Positions 1-8,220 of a stretch of DNA of 25,957 nt are shown in pieces. This stretch comes from Christensenella sp. UBA2853. GTDB taxonomy: Bacteria > Bacillota > Clostridia > Christensenellales > Aristaeellaceae. The notes under the pieces are model-generated. The model did no database searches. It was not told the DNA's origin and saw nothing but the letters and a program-made list of their open reading frames with translations. The position numbers were made by a program, and so were the translations under genes. Numbering within the stretch: the stretch's first letter is position 1; every line of letters starts with the position of its first letter. Location of the stretch: NCBI GenBank assembly GCA_002350845.1, contig DEFL01000048.1:1-25957 (forward strand), read 5' to 3'.

Positions 1-10
1 TAAACTGAAC

Positions 11-268
11 TTAGCTTGAGCATCGCTCATAATATCCGCTATCTATCTGCCGGTCAAGCTGCCGTTTGCTGTGACGTTCATTTACGGTAAGACGCAGATA
101 AAACTCCCGTTCCTCGTCGCTTTTGCTGCCTGACATGATAAGCAAATGATTTGTCCCACTGCATTATGTCACCAGTGGAGCCACTTTTTTATTCCCTGCA
201 TAAGTTTCATAAAAATATTGCTTCATACGATAAAGCCCTCGGAGATTAAAACCCTTTATGCCGGGAAA
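11..268 (-). pseudogene. DUF1016 (YhcG-like PDDEXK nuclease) N-terminal remnant
   Basis: Read on the minus strand in one frame, 268 down to 11 gives a recognisable DUF1016 N-terminal segment. It contains FPGIKGFNLRGLYRMKQ, then YETYAGNKKVAPLVT, then after a TAA (complement of 164-166) NHLLIMSGSKSDEEREFYLR and QLDRQIDSGYYER. A second stop follows at 11-13. The internal TAA sits where relatives have a glutamine codon, and the usual SWTNH reads SGTNH, so the gene is broken by point mutation as well as truncated. DUF1016 proteins carry a PDDEXK nuclease domain and occur in accessory and defence loci. The catalytic C-terminal half is absent. Family assignment is from remembered motifs, and the upstream boundary (about 268-300) is uncertain. 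Confidence 0.72.
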
Positions 269-369
269 CTGATCATGATGCCTGGGGAGGACGGCCTGTT
301 GATTCATCATCTCTGCCAGTCAATCTGTTGTTGTGTATTTTGCCAAGTATTAATTAGCCTAATTACAAT

Positions 370-398
370 TTGACAAAAACGCGGGAATCGGATATACT
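370..398 (+). promoter_or_regulatory. Sigma-A promoter of the ATPase gene
   Basis: A perfect TTGACA (370-375) is followed after 17 bp by TATACT (393-398). Transcription would start near 405. An AGGAGG ribosome site (410-415) and a GTG start at 424 follow. The TTG of the -35 box could be mistaken for a start codon, but it lies upstream of the expected transcript. Confidence 0.75.
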
Positions 399-423
399 AC
401 GCCTGCAACAGGAGGTGACGAGT

Positions 424-1800
424 GTGTTCTATTTTCGTGATGAAGAGTTCCGGCATCTGGATCAGTTCCTTAACCGTCCCGGCGCGAAAGCCATGGCGGT
501 TTACGGGAAAAGACGCACAGGAAAAACGAGGCTGCTCACAGAATACATCAGCAAAGGACATGGGAAGTACACCTTCCTGTATTATCAGTGTACAAGCTAC
601 GATTACCAGACATGCCTGAAGGATTTCCTGGCTGTAGCCATGTGCCTTTTCCCAAAAGATATCTTCCTTTCGTCCATGCCCTCTTTCAGGGAAGCAATCT
701 CCCTTTTATCGCAGATACATCCGGAAAACCTCTGTATAATAATTGATGAATTCCCTTTCCTTGCAAAAAAGAATGAAAGCGCTCCCGTGGAATTTCAATG
801 GCTCATTGATCATGGATTGGGTGCAGACAAGCTGATTCTGTCAGGATCAAATCTTTCTTTTATGAAAACACAGATCGGGAACCTTGAAGCGCCTCTCTAT
901 GGCCGCTTTGACGAGATCATGGAAGTCCGTCCGTTTACATTTCAGCAGGTGCTTTCCCTGTTCCCATCCGCAGAGGATGCAATGAAAGTTTATTCCATGA
1001 CAGGCGGCGTGGCGCAATATGTCGTTTTCTTTCTGGAATACCCCTCAGTACAGGAAGCTACCGCTTCCCTGTTCTTTTCCCCGGACGGCCGTCTGATCCG
1101 GGAAGCTCCGAATATGCTGCTGCAGGAGCTCCGGGATCCCACCACATATGAGCAGATCCTCCGCGCTATCGGCGGAAGTGATAAAAGCACCCCCCAGATT
1201 GCGGGCCTGAGCGGCCTTGACAGCAAAGGTCTCTCTCCGTACCTGGCCCGCCTGCAAGATCTGCAGCTGGTAGCTCCTGTAGCTAATCCCCTTTCCACAG
1301 AGAAAAGAAAACAACGCTTCCGGATCTCAGATGCGCTGTTTCGGTTCCACTATACTTTCATTGAACCGAACATGTCGATGATCAATGCCCTTCGGGAAAA
1401 ATCGATCCATCATATATTGGATCATCGTTATCAGGAATTCACCGGCATTACATATGAGGATATCATTCGTGACAGCTGTTTTAAATATGCCCTGGATCAC
1501 GTCATTCCTTTTATGCCCAATACAACCGGAAAATGGTGGGGCCCTGTCTTCATGGACGGTTCATGGCAGGAATCGGAAGTGGATCTGGTCGCTTATGATG
1601 ATCATCATCTGCTTGTGGGTGAATGCAAATACAGGTCCAAAGCAGCGGGCATACAGGAACTGGATGGTCTGAAGCTGAAAGCTCAGTTTATTCCCTCCAA
1701 AGGTCGGGAACTCTATTATCTGCTGGCTAGCAAAAGCGGTTTTACGCAGGAACTCCATTCCCTGAAGGATTCACATGTCATACTGATTGATCAAATCTGA
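424..1800 (+). CDS. AAA ATPase of the DUF234 / archaeal-type ATPase family
   Basis: This is a cytoplasmic STAND/AAA-like ATPase of 458 residues. Numbered from the GTG start, it shows Walker A GKRRTGKT at 28-35, Walker B CIIIDEFPF with D108/E109, and a sensor-like LSGSNLSF near 140. A winged-helix segment spans about 242-300. The C-terminal DUF234 region has FRISDALFRFHYTF (about 299-312) and a PDDEXK-like core with D387 in SEVDLVAY and E400-x-K402 in GECKY. The GTG start is chosen because AGGAGG lies 8 nt upstream, and because a longer reading would start inside the -35 box. The gene stands alone between decayed fragments, and its base composition looks less GC-rich than the transport genes downstream. 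The family's biological role is not established. A toxin-like or defence-linked job is possible, with nucleotide binding certain only by motif. Confidence 0.85.
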   Translation: MFYFRDEEFRHLDQFLNRPGAKAMAVYGKRRTGKTRLLTEYISKGHGKYTFLYYQCTSYDYQTCLKDFLAVAMCLFPKDIFLSSMPSFREAISLLSQIHPENLCIIIDEFPFLAKKNESAPVEFQWLIDHGLGADKLILSGSNLSFMKTQIGNLEAPLYGRFDEIMEVRPFTFQQVLSLFPSAEDAMKVYSMTGGVAQYVVFFLEYPSVQEATASLFFSPDGRLIREAPNMLLQELRDPTTYEQILRAIGGSDKSTPQIAGLSGLDSKGLSPYLARLQDLQLVAPVANPLSTEKRKQRFRISDALFRFHYTFIEPNMSMINALREKSIHHILDHRYQEFTGITYEDIIRDSCFKYALDHVIPFMPNTTGKWWGPVFMDGSWQESEVDLVAYDDHHLLVGECKYRSKAAGIQELDGLKLKAQFIPSKGRELYYLLASKSGFTQELHSLKDSHVILIDQI

Positions 1801-1805
1801 TCCCG

Positions 1806-2144
1806 TTGAATATGTTCCGCCGGATCACTTTCATCGAGACGGTTTGTTTATTGTCCAAAATCAGGTCTGCCCCACATATCGACATTGATCTGGATATGAC
1901 GGAGCTGGATGTGACAAAAGCAGAAACCAAGACAACCTATGAGGAAATCAAGGCATATGTCCTCGAGCATACAGGCTTGAAGGTTTCATGCCTGTACATT
2001 GCCCAGGTAAAGGCAAAGCATGGGATCATCGAAAGGGACTGCTATAACAGAGCGAAGACAGAGGGCAATCGGGTGCCGAAATGCCCACCGGAGAAGGAGA
2101 AGGCCATTGAGGATGCGCTGAGGCACTTTCAGATGATCTCTTGA
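1806..2144 (+). pseudogene. C-terminal fragment of RlmD/RumA-like 23S rRNA uracil methyltransferase
   Basis: The reading begins NMFRRITFIETVCLLSK, a degenerate version of the conserved MFPRTxHVETVxLLS segment near the C-terminus of RlmD/RumA-type rRNA (uracil-C5) methyltransferases. It continues into the accessory C-terminal tail often seen in clostridial members (ELDVTKAETKTTYEEIKAY, YIAQVKAKHGIIER, CPPEKEKAIEDALRHFQMI). The SAM-binding and TRAM domains are missing and no ribosome site precedes it. The frame opens only just inside the end of the ATPase gene, which suggests that the ATPase insertion or a deletion cut the gene. A stable hairpin follows the stop. It could in principle be translated as a stand-alone tail domain, but the missing start signals favour a relic. 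Confidence 0.65.
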
Positions 2145-2172
2145 AAAATGATATTGCAAATATCTATACAAC

Positions 2173-2208
2173 ACAGCTCCCGCAAGACAAACGTCCTGCG
2201 GGAGCTGT
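2173..2208 (+). terminator. Hairpin after the methyltransferase fragment
   Basis: A 12-bp perfect stem joins ACAGCTCCCGCA (2173-2184) to TGCGGGAGCTGT (2197-2208), with a further GAC/GTC pairing inside. No clear T-tract follows, so termination is likely but not certain. It lies 28 nt after the preceding stop, as expected for the original gene's terminator. Confidence 0.55.
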
Positions 2209-2354
2209 TCCATGTTGGCGGCTTTCAAGTGCTGCGCTGTGAAATCATTGCTTCGTCACCATAGGAATTGCGATGATCAGAAGAGGAAGAAGAATCGAAA
2301 CAAACCTATTCGTGAGTACGACCTCCGTCACAAGTACTTCCCAATACTTACTCA

Positions 2355-2639
2355 TCATGGATTATACCGGTATGAACCGATCATATCTGGGCTGCCGTCC
2401 ACATGGATGCCGAGAATATATTGTCCGCTGGCATCGATATAAACCATATCCGTCCACGAATCAAGCTGGCCATCCTCCAAAAAGTTCACATAAGTTGTTT
2501 CGTGCCGACCCTCGGCATATACCCCTGGATGGCAATCACAGCTTTCCATTTTGCCTGCCATCACAACCGAACCGTCTGATCTCAAACCTATCACATACTG
2601 CTCGCACGCATCGATCATCTTATTATCGAGTCCAAACAC
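2355..2639 (-). pseudogene. RCC1-repeat protein fragment
   Basis: On the minus strand about 94 codons contain QYVIGLRSDGSVVMAGK and, after a tryptophan, DMVYIDASGQYILGIHVDGS. These match the spacing and sequence of bacterial RCC1-like repeats (xxVGLKSDGTVxAxG). Only about one and a half repeats survive. A stop lies directly upstream in frame and there is no convincing ribosome site, so this is read as a relic. It is the only coding trace in the gene-poor stretch 2145-2816. The rest of that stretch holds the hairpin at 2173-2208, a small tandem repeat, and the promoter and leader of the downstream transporter. Confidence 0.4.
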
Positions 2640-2644
2640 CTGAT

Positions 2645-2666
2645 CTCAGTGTCAACTCAGTGTCAA
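2645..2666. repeat. 11-bp perfect tandem repeat
   Basis: CTCAGTGTCAA occurs twice back to back (2645-2655 and 2656-2666) about 36 bp upstream of the transporter -35 box. It may be slippage debris or a duplicated protein-binding site. Confidence 0.6.
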
Positions 2667-2701
2667 CAGAGCTACCTTCCCGGCAATTTTTCAAATAGTA
2701 C

Positions 2702-2730
2702 TTGTATTTATCACAAAAACCATATATTAT
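2702..2730 (+). promoter_or_regulatory. Promoter of the family-5 ABC importer operon
   Basis: TTGTAT (2702-2707) and TATTAT (2725-2730) are separated by 17 bp, giving a start near 2737 and an 80-nt leader before the ATG at 2817. Confidence 0.6.
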
Positions 2731-2741
2731 AGACTTAAAGA

Positions 2742-2778
2742 CGTGATTCGCATATACTTTTGTGTATGCGTTATCACG
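2742..2778 (+). promoter_or_regulatory. Leader hairpin / operator upstream of the substrate-binding protein
   Basis: CGTGAT (2742-2747) pairs with ATCACG (2773-2778). CGCATA (2749-2754) pairs with TATGCG (2765-2770), and ATAC/GTGT extends the stem to a TTTT loop. The dyad begins about 5 bp after the predicted transcription start, so it could be a repressor operator or an RNA stem-loop in the leader. A T-run typical of a terminator is lacking. Confidence 0.55.
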
Positions 2779-2816
2779 AAAAAAAGAAAATTAAATACTG
2801 AGGGGGTACAAAAAGA

Positions 2817-4814
2817 ATGAGGAAACTGATATCCTTGCTTCTCGTTGTCGCCATGTTCTTCGGCCTTGCTGCAAATCTGCAGGCAGTCAAAGCAGAGACT
2901 CCATCTTTCTCTGAGGCTCCCATGCTGGCGGCAAAGGTTGCCAGTGGAGAACTTCCCAAGGTTGAGGACCGTCTCCCTGTAGCAGAGGACGTGTTCGTGG
3001 AAACCAACTCTTCCAGTGGGGAAGCTCTGGAGATCGGCTCCTATGCCGCAAAAATCACCTTCCCAACAACAGGCGTCGGCAACTGGGGCATATGCCGTTA
3101 CGGCGATCAAACCCTGTGCCTCTACAATACAGACAACACCCGCGTACTCAACACCATCAAATCCTACGATGTCAATGATGATTACACCCAGTACACCTGG
3201 CATCTGCGCAAGGGCCTGAAGTGGTCCAATGGTTTGGACCTGACTGCGGACGATATCCTGTTCTGGTACTATATGTGCCACATCAACAATTATGACTCTC
3301 AGGCCAAGTGGGCAGGCCTATACACGCTTGCAGATGACGGAGAAACCAAGGAATACGCCAAGCTTGAAAAGGTGGATGATTACACCGTCACCTGGACCTT
3401 CAACAAACCCATCTATGAGGATGACCACTTCACCGGCGACCTCAAGTGGGCCTATTGCTGCTCCAGCTTTTTCACTGAGAACGGTCTGATTCCCTCCTCC
3501 TTCTATCAGGAGAACCCCTACTTTGCCGATCCCGGCCTCACCGACGAGCAGGTTCTCGCCAATGCCCTCAAAATCGGCATCGATCAGTCCAGTGTGAAGG
3601 ATCTGGGCAAACAGATCCTGTACTACTACTGGAATTATTATCAGATTCCCACCCTCGGTGCCTGGATTCTGACCGATCAGACTGGCTTTAACACCAAGAA
3701 TGATGACCTGATCATCCTGCGCCGCAACCCCTATTTCTTCAAGGTCGATGCGGCAGGCCAGCAGCTTCCCTACATTGACGAGATCTATATCCAGAAGTAC
3801 GCCAACAATGACCAGGCTCAGCTTGCGTTCATGTCAGACGAAGTCGATGATTATCAGCCCAGCGCTATCTCTGAGATCCCTGTGATCCTGGAACAGAAGG
3901 GCGACGCTGTTGCCCTCAAGGAAATGTCCAACATCATGTGGGGCGACATCCAGTTCTCCTACAACTATACCATTGATGACAAGAACTATCATGATCTGTT
4001 CAACAATGAAGCGTTCCGCAAGGCCATGTCCATTGCCATCAACCGTCAGGAAGCCAGCAACCTGCTCACCGATGGCTTCTGCGATCCCACAAATGCTGCT
4101 CCTCAGAACCCCAACTTTGGCTACAACGAGGATTGGAGCAAGCACTGGGCTGAGTATGACGTTGATGCTGCAAAGAAGCTCCTGGAGGATGAATGCGGTC
4201 TCGTCATGGGTTCCGACGGCCTGTATAACTTTGCAGACGGTACCGATGTGCTGATCGAGTTCATTACCAATACGGCGGATGATAAGGACACTGTGTTTGC
4301 AGTTATCAAGAAGTACTGGGATGCTCTGGGCATTCAGACCGTGCTCAAGCAGAACGAAAACGATCAGACCGGCTCTCTGGTGGATGCCAATACCTTCAAG
4401 GGTGTCTTCTACCGCGGCGCCGACGACCAGGGAGGCATCGGCCTCATCTCCCGTCCCAAGGTATATCTGCCGAACTATAACTCCGCCAACTGGACAACCA
4501 ACTGGTCAACCTACTATGATGATCCTGCAACATATGCCGGCACCTGCTTCCAGCCTGTGGATGAACGCATCGACAGGATCGTAGAACTGGGCAAATCCTG
4601 GTCCCAGACGCCGTCCAAGGCAGAGCGGGATCAGATTGAGCTCGAGATCTATAAGCTGACGGTTGAGGGCGGCTGGATCACAGCCGTCTATGAAGCTGGC
4701 CCAGTCTATCACCTGACCAAGAGCACCGTCCGTAACTGGTTCAACAACATCAACGAGGACAAGTACTACTACATCGGTCTGAGCCATCCCTGGACATGGT
4801 TCTTCGCAGAATAA
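2817..4814 (+). CDS. Extracellular solute-binding protein, family 5 (SBP_bac_5)
   Basis: This is the substrate-binding component of an Opp/Dpp-type ABC importer and acts outside the membrane. A Sec signal peptide (about 1-26, hydrophobic ISLLLVVAMFFGLAANL, then AVKA|E) leads to the segment GELPKVEDRLP near 45-54. The SBP_bac_5 domain follows from about residue 105, with YTWHLRKGLKWSNG (126-139) and TADDILFWY (143-151) as hallmarks. At 665 residues it is longer than peptide-binding DppA/OppA (about 540), as is common in oligosaccharide-linked members. There is no lipobox cysteine, which is odd for a Gram-positive binding protein. A GAGGGGG ribosome site precedes the ATG. It is first gene of a five-gene set. 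The substrate is probably an oligosaccharide or peptide, and the nearby glycan enzymes favour the former. Confidence 0.93.
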   Translation: MRKLISLLLVVAMFFGLAANLQAVKAETPSFSEAPMLAAKVASGELPKVEDRLPVAEDVFVETNSSSGEALEIGSYAAKITFPTTGVGNWGICRYGDQTLCLYNTDNTRVLNTIKSYDVNDDYTQYTWHLRKGLKWSNGLDLTADDILFWYYMCHINNYDSQAKWAGLYTLADDGETKEYAKLEKVDDYTVTWTFNKPIYEDDHFTGDLKWAYCCSSFFTENGLIPSSFYQENPYFADPGLTDEQVLANALKIGIDQSSVKDLGKQILYYYWNYYQIPTLGAWILTDQTGFNTKNDDLIILRRNPYFFKVDAAGQQLPYIDEIYIQKYANNDQAQLAFMSDEVDDYQPSAISEIPVILEQKGDAVALKEMSNIMWGDIQFSYNYTIDDKNYHDLFNNEAFRKAMSIAINRQEASNLLTDGFCDPTNAAPQNPNFGYNEDWSKHWAEYDVDAAKKLLEDECGLVMGSDGLYNFADGTDVLIEFITNTADDKDTVFAVIKKYWDALGIQTVLKQNENDQTGSLVDANTFKGVFYRGADDQGGIGLISRPKVYLPNYNSANWTTNWSTYYDDPATYAGTCFQPVDERIDRIVELGKSWSQTPSKAERDQIELEIYKLTVEGGWITAVYEAGPVYHLTKSTVRNWFNNINEDKYYYIGLSHPWTWFFAE

Positions 4815-4843
4815 TCGAAACCTGATTCCAGTTGTACAGCAAA

Positions 4844-4883
4844 GCCGGAGGCGTGTGATCCGCTCCATGTCTCCGGCATTTTT
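4844..4883 (+). terminator. Attenuator-like hairpin between binding-protein and permease genes
   Basis: GCCGGAG (4844-4850) pairs with CTCCGGC (4871-4877), with a 20-nt loop and ATTTTTA after it, just before the ribosome site AAGGAG (4886-4891). A partial intercistronic terminator here would give more binding protein than permease. Confidence 0.55.
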
Positions 4884-4896
4884 ATAAGGAGCAATC

Positions 4897-6003
4897 ATGG
4901 AAAACAAATCTTTGTCGCCAAAGAAATCCATTTTCTCCTCTGTCGCAGATTTTTTCCGACAGGATCTTATCCGATACATCATCAATCGGATTCTGCTGTT
5001 TTTTCCGACGATCCTGCTGATTTCAATCATCATCTTCTTTGTCATCCAGCTGCCTCCAGGAGACTATGTATCCACAGCCATCGCAAAGCTCCAGCAGGAA
5101 GGCGAAGAAGTCAGTGCAGAAACGGCACAGGAAATGCGTGAAAGCTATGGCCTCGATCAGCCGGTCATCGTCCAGTACGGACTCTGGGTGAAGGACATCA
5201 TCTGGACCGGCAGCAACACCACTTATTACCGTCTCTACAATTCCCATCACAACTGGAAATATTCCTTTTCCTACCAAACCAATGTGTGGAATGTCATCGG
5301 CAAATATCTGCCCATGACAGTGACGATCACGCTGTTCACCATGCTTCTGCAGTATCTGATCGCCATCCCTGTTGCAGTCTATTCTGCCACACACCAGTAT
5401 TCGGTAGGAGATTATGCGATCTCCATCCTGACATTTACTGGATCGGCAATCCCCGGATTCATCTTTGCCATTCTGTGCATGTATCTGTCTTTTCTTTGGA
5501 CAGGCAATGCCAACGTGGGCATGTTTACCCAGGATATGCTGCTCAACGGTATCAACTGGGGTAATCTGGGAGAATTCATGAAGCGCATGACAATCCCATT
5601 CATCGTCTTCGGCTTTGCCGGAACCTGCGGCACCATTCGCTCCGTCCGTGCCCAGATGCTGGATGAAATTTCCCAGCAGTACACGCTGACAGCCCGGGCC
5701 AAGGGCGTCTCCGAGCGCAAGATCATCTGGAAGTACTGCTTCCGCGCCGCCATTAACCCCACGGTAACGGGACTCGGCACGTCCCTCTCCCATCTGTTCT
5801 CCGGCTCCACCGTGACGGCAATGGTGCTCAATCTGTCCATCCTCGGCCCTGTTCTCTTCCACGCTCTGCAGTATCAGGACATGTACCTGGCTGGCGCAAT
5901 CGTCATGGTCCAGGCCATTCTGGTCGAAGTAGGCGTGCTGCTTGCGGATATTGGGATCGCTTTTCTGGATCCCAGAATCCGGTATTCGGGAGGTAGCAGA
6001 TAA
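4897..6003 (+). CDS. ABC importer permease, DppB/OppB type
   Basis: This is the first membrane subunit of the family-5 importer (368 aa). An N-terminal helix (about 31-52, ILLFFPTILLISIIIFFVIQ) precedes an extracytoplasmic stretch. The binding-protein-dependent transport domain follows, with about five more helices from about residue 128. The cytoplasmic coupling (EAA-type) loop reads QQYTLTARAKGVSERKIIWK near 249-268, which contacts the ATPase subunits. The stop codon overlaps the next start by one base (TAATG), indicating translational coupling. AAGGAG 6 nt upstream supports the ATG. Length is slightly above the usual 305-340 residues because of extra residues between the first helix and the core domain. 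Confidence 0.93.
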   Translation: MENKSLSPKKSIFSSVADFFRQDLIRYIINRILLFFPTILLISIIIFFVIQLPPGDYVSTAIAKLQQEGEEVSAETAQEMRESYGLDQPVIVQYGLWVKDIIWTGSNTTYYRLYNSHHNWKYSFSYQTNVWNVIGKYLPMTVTITLFTMLLQYLIAIPVAVYSATHQYSVGDYAISILTFTGSAIPGFIFAILCMYLSFLWTGNANVGMFTQDMLLNGINWGNLGEFMKRMTIPFIVFGFAGTCGTIRSVRAQMLDEISQQYTLTARAKGVSERKIIWKYCFRAAINPTVTGLGTSLSHLFSGSTVTAMVLNLSILGPVLFHALQYQDMYLAGAIVMVQAILVEVGVLLADIGIAFLDPRIRYSGGSR

Positions 6004-7121
6004 TGGCCAGAAGAATAAAAACCCAGGATGATTACTATCTTGCGTCCCAATGGCAGCTCATGCTGCGCAAGCTCAAGAAGCATCGGCTGGCCCAAATCTC
6101 TTTCTTTGTTCTGGCTGTCCTGTATATTGGTGCTATCTTCGGAGACTTCATTGCCCCCTACGGGCTGGAGGAGTTTGACGCAGTGTATAAAGACTGCGCG
6201 CCGACACAAGTGCATTATGTCTTCGAGGGCAAAAATGTCGGGCCCTATGTCTTTGCCATCACCAAGCATATCGACAAGAAGACCTTCAAAATCACCTATG
6301 AGGATGACACCACCCAGTACTACCCCATCAAGTTCTTTGTCCACGGAACACATTACAAAGTATTGGGATTCATTGACTGCGACTGGCACCTGTTTGGTCT
6401 CGGGGAGGGCAGTAACGGCGGCAAGGATGCAAAGATTTTCCTGTTTGGTGCCGACAACCTGGGGCGTGATCTGTTCTCCCGCATATTGATCGGTTCACAG
6501 GTATCGCTGTCCATGCCCTTTGTTTCGGCCATCATCAGCCTGTTCCTTGGCGTCATTATTGGTGCTGTCTCGGGTTATTTCGGCGGTGCCATCGATATGG
6601 TCATTCAGAGAATCATTGAGGTCCTGGGGGCCATTCCCCAGATCCCCCTGTGGATGGCGCTTTCAGCAGCCATTCCCCCAGGCGTATCCACAATCCGACT
6701 GTACTTTTATATGACGATCATCCTCTCCTTCATCAACTGGACAGGCATGGCGCGTATCGTGCGCGGCAAGTTCCTGTCCTCCAAGAACGACGACTACGTC
6801 ATGGCGGCGCGGTTGGCCGGCGTGTCCACGTGGTCAATCATCTGGAAGCATCTGGTGCCGGGTTTCATGAGCTATCTGATCGTTTCCGTCACGCGCAGTA
6901 TCCCGAGCTCTGTCGTAGGCGAAACGTCCATGTCCTATCTGGGACTGGGCATTCGCTCGCCTGCCACCAGCTGGGGTGTGCTTCTCCAGGAATGCAGTTC
7001 AATCGCCGTCATTGCGCAGCATCCGAACAAACTGATTCCGATCATATTTGTGACCATCACGGTCATGGCATTCAACTTCTTCGGCGATGGACTCCGCGAC
7101 GCAGCGGATCCCTATAAGTAA
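6003..7121 (+). CDS. ABC importer permease, DppC/OppC type, with long extracytoplasmic insert
   Basis: This is the second membrane subunit (372 aa, against about 300 for classical DppC). An N-terminal helix (about 34-53) is followed by an insert of roughly 100 residues (VYKDCAPTQVHYVFEGKN to GLGEGSNGGKDAKIFLFG) before the conserved GADNLGRDLFSRILIGSQVSL entry to the transport domain. The EAA-type loop reads DDYVMAARLAGVSTWSIIWK. Inserts of this kind are remembered from family-5 systems thought to carry plant oligosaccharides, but this is family impression and not proof. It overlaps the preceding gene by one base and is followed 14 bp later by the first ATPase, so all subunits share one transcript. 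Confidence 0.93.
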   Translation: MARRIKTQDDYYLASQWQLMLRKLKKHRLAQISFFVLAVLYIGAIFGDFIAPYGLEEFDAVYKDCAPTQVHYVFEGKNVGPYVFAITKHIDKKTFKITYEDDTTQYYPIKFFVHGTHYKVLGFIDCDWHLFGLGEGSNGGKDAKIFLFGADNLGRDLFSRILIGSQVSLSMPFVSAIISLFLGVIIGAVSGYFGGAIDMVIQRIIEVLGAIPQIPLWMALSAAIPPGVSTIRLYFYMTIILSFINWTGMARIVRGKFLSSKNDDYVMAARLAGVSTWSIIWKHLVPGFMSYLIVSVTRSIPSSVVGETSMSYLGLGIRSPATSWGVLLQECSSIAVIAQHPNKLIPIIFVTITVMAFNFFGDGLRDAADPYK

Positions 7122-7134
7122 GGGGGTGCAGTAA

Positions 7135-8220
7135 ATGGATGATTCATTGATCCTGCAGATCAAAGATTTACGCGTGGAGATCCCCATGCCGGAAGGCACG
7201 CTGACACCCGTACGCGGTGTCAACTTCGAGATGCGCAAAGGCGAGACAGTGGGATTGGTAGGCGAATCCGGCTGCGGCAAGTCCCTGACCTGCAAAGCGG
7301 TTCTCGGCATCAACGATAAGAAGTGCAAAGTATACGGTGAAATCAACTACAACCATCCCACCGATGGAGCGCAGAACCTGCTGGCCATGAACCCCAGGGG
7401 CAAGCAGATTCGCTCGATCCGCGGCAAGGAAATCTCCATGATCTTTCAGGAGCCGATGGTCGCGTTTTCTCCGCTCTATACCATCGGCAATCAGATCAGC
7501 GAAGCCGCTCTTCTCCATATCACAAAGAACCGGCAGGAAGCCAAAGAGCTCTCCATCGCCATGATGAAGAAGGTCGGAATCGCCAATGCCGAGAAGCGGT
7601 ACAACCAGTACCCCCATGAATTCTCAGGCGGTATGCTGCAGCGCGCCATGATCACCATGGCGCTGGTATGCCATCCGAAAATTCTCATCGCGGATGAACC
7701 CACCACCGCTCTGGACGTGACCATCCAGGCTCAGATTCTGGAACTCATGAAGGAAATGCAGAAGGATTCCGATATGGGCATCCTCTTCATCACGCATGAC
7801 CTTGGCGTCGTGGCCCGAATGTGCGACCGCGTCAACGTGATGTATCTGGGCAAAATCGTTGAATCCGGCCCCGCTGCCACCATCTACGCAGATCCGGAGC
7901 ATCCCTACACCAACGGCCTCATGCATTCCGTTCACAAGATCGGTTCCCGCAAGAAGGAGCGGCTTTTCTCCATCGAAGGGACCGTACCTCTGGCCATGAA
8001 CCTGAAAACGGCCTGCGGCTTCTATGAGCGCTGTGACCATCGGATCGAGGGCCTGTGCGATCAGGCCGATCCTGAACTGGTCGAGGTTGCTCCGGACCAT
8101 AAGGTTGCCTGCTTCGCCTGCGATAACGAGGCATGCCGCGCCATGCGGGCAAAGGCCGAGGCCATGCTGAAAGCCCAGGGACAGCAGGGGGCAAGTAAAG
8201 AGGAGAAGCGCCATGAATAA
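7135..8220 (+). CDS. ABC importer ATP-binding protein, DppD/OppD type
   Basis: This nucleotide-binding subunit of 361 residues works at the cytoplasmic face and pairs with the DppF-type subunit that follows. Walker A is GESGCGKS (43-50), the Q-loop glutamine is at about 105 (SMIFQEP), the signature is FSGGM (163-167), and Walker B is ILIADE (183-188). The C-terminal oligo_HPY region contains EHPYTNGLMHSV and the cysteine pattern CGFYERCDHRIEGLCDQ characteristic of peptide/oligosaccharide importers. That pattern coordinates an iron-sulfur cluster in some homologues. AAGGGGGTG lies upstream of the ATG. Its end overlaps the next gene by 8 bp. Confidence 0.95.
   Translation: MDDSLILQIKDLRVEIPMPEGTLTPVRGVNFEMRKGETVGLVGESGCGKSLTCKAVLGINDKKCKVYGEINYNHPTDGAQNLLAMNPRGKQIRSIRGKEISMIFQEPMVAFSPLYTIGNQISEAALLHITKNRQEAKELSIAMMKKVGIANAEKRYNQYPHEFSGGMLQRAMITMALVCHPKILIADEPTTALDVTIQAQILELMKEMQKDSDMGILFITHDLGVVARMCDRVNVMYLGKIVESGPAATIYADPEHPYTNGLMHSVHKIGSRKKERLFSIEGTVPLAMNLKTACGFYERCDHRIEGLCDQADPELVEVAPDHKVACFACDNEACRAMRAKAEAMLKAQGQQGASKEEKRHE

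Noticed and set aside
146..373. 75-codon plus-strand open frame
   Set aside because: It overlaps the DUF1016 remnant on the other strand, has no ribosome site and gives no recognisable protein.
2290..2345. DLRH-like string suggestive of a tyrosine recombinase C-terminus
   Set aside because: In the plus frame EYDLRHKYF looks like the integrase motif, but nothing around it matches the family, so it is probably chance.
5023..5862. 279-codon minus-strand open frame
   Set aside because: It is a shadow of the DppB-type permease gene, with no recognisable domain.
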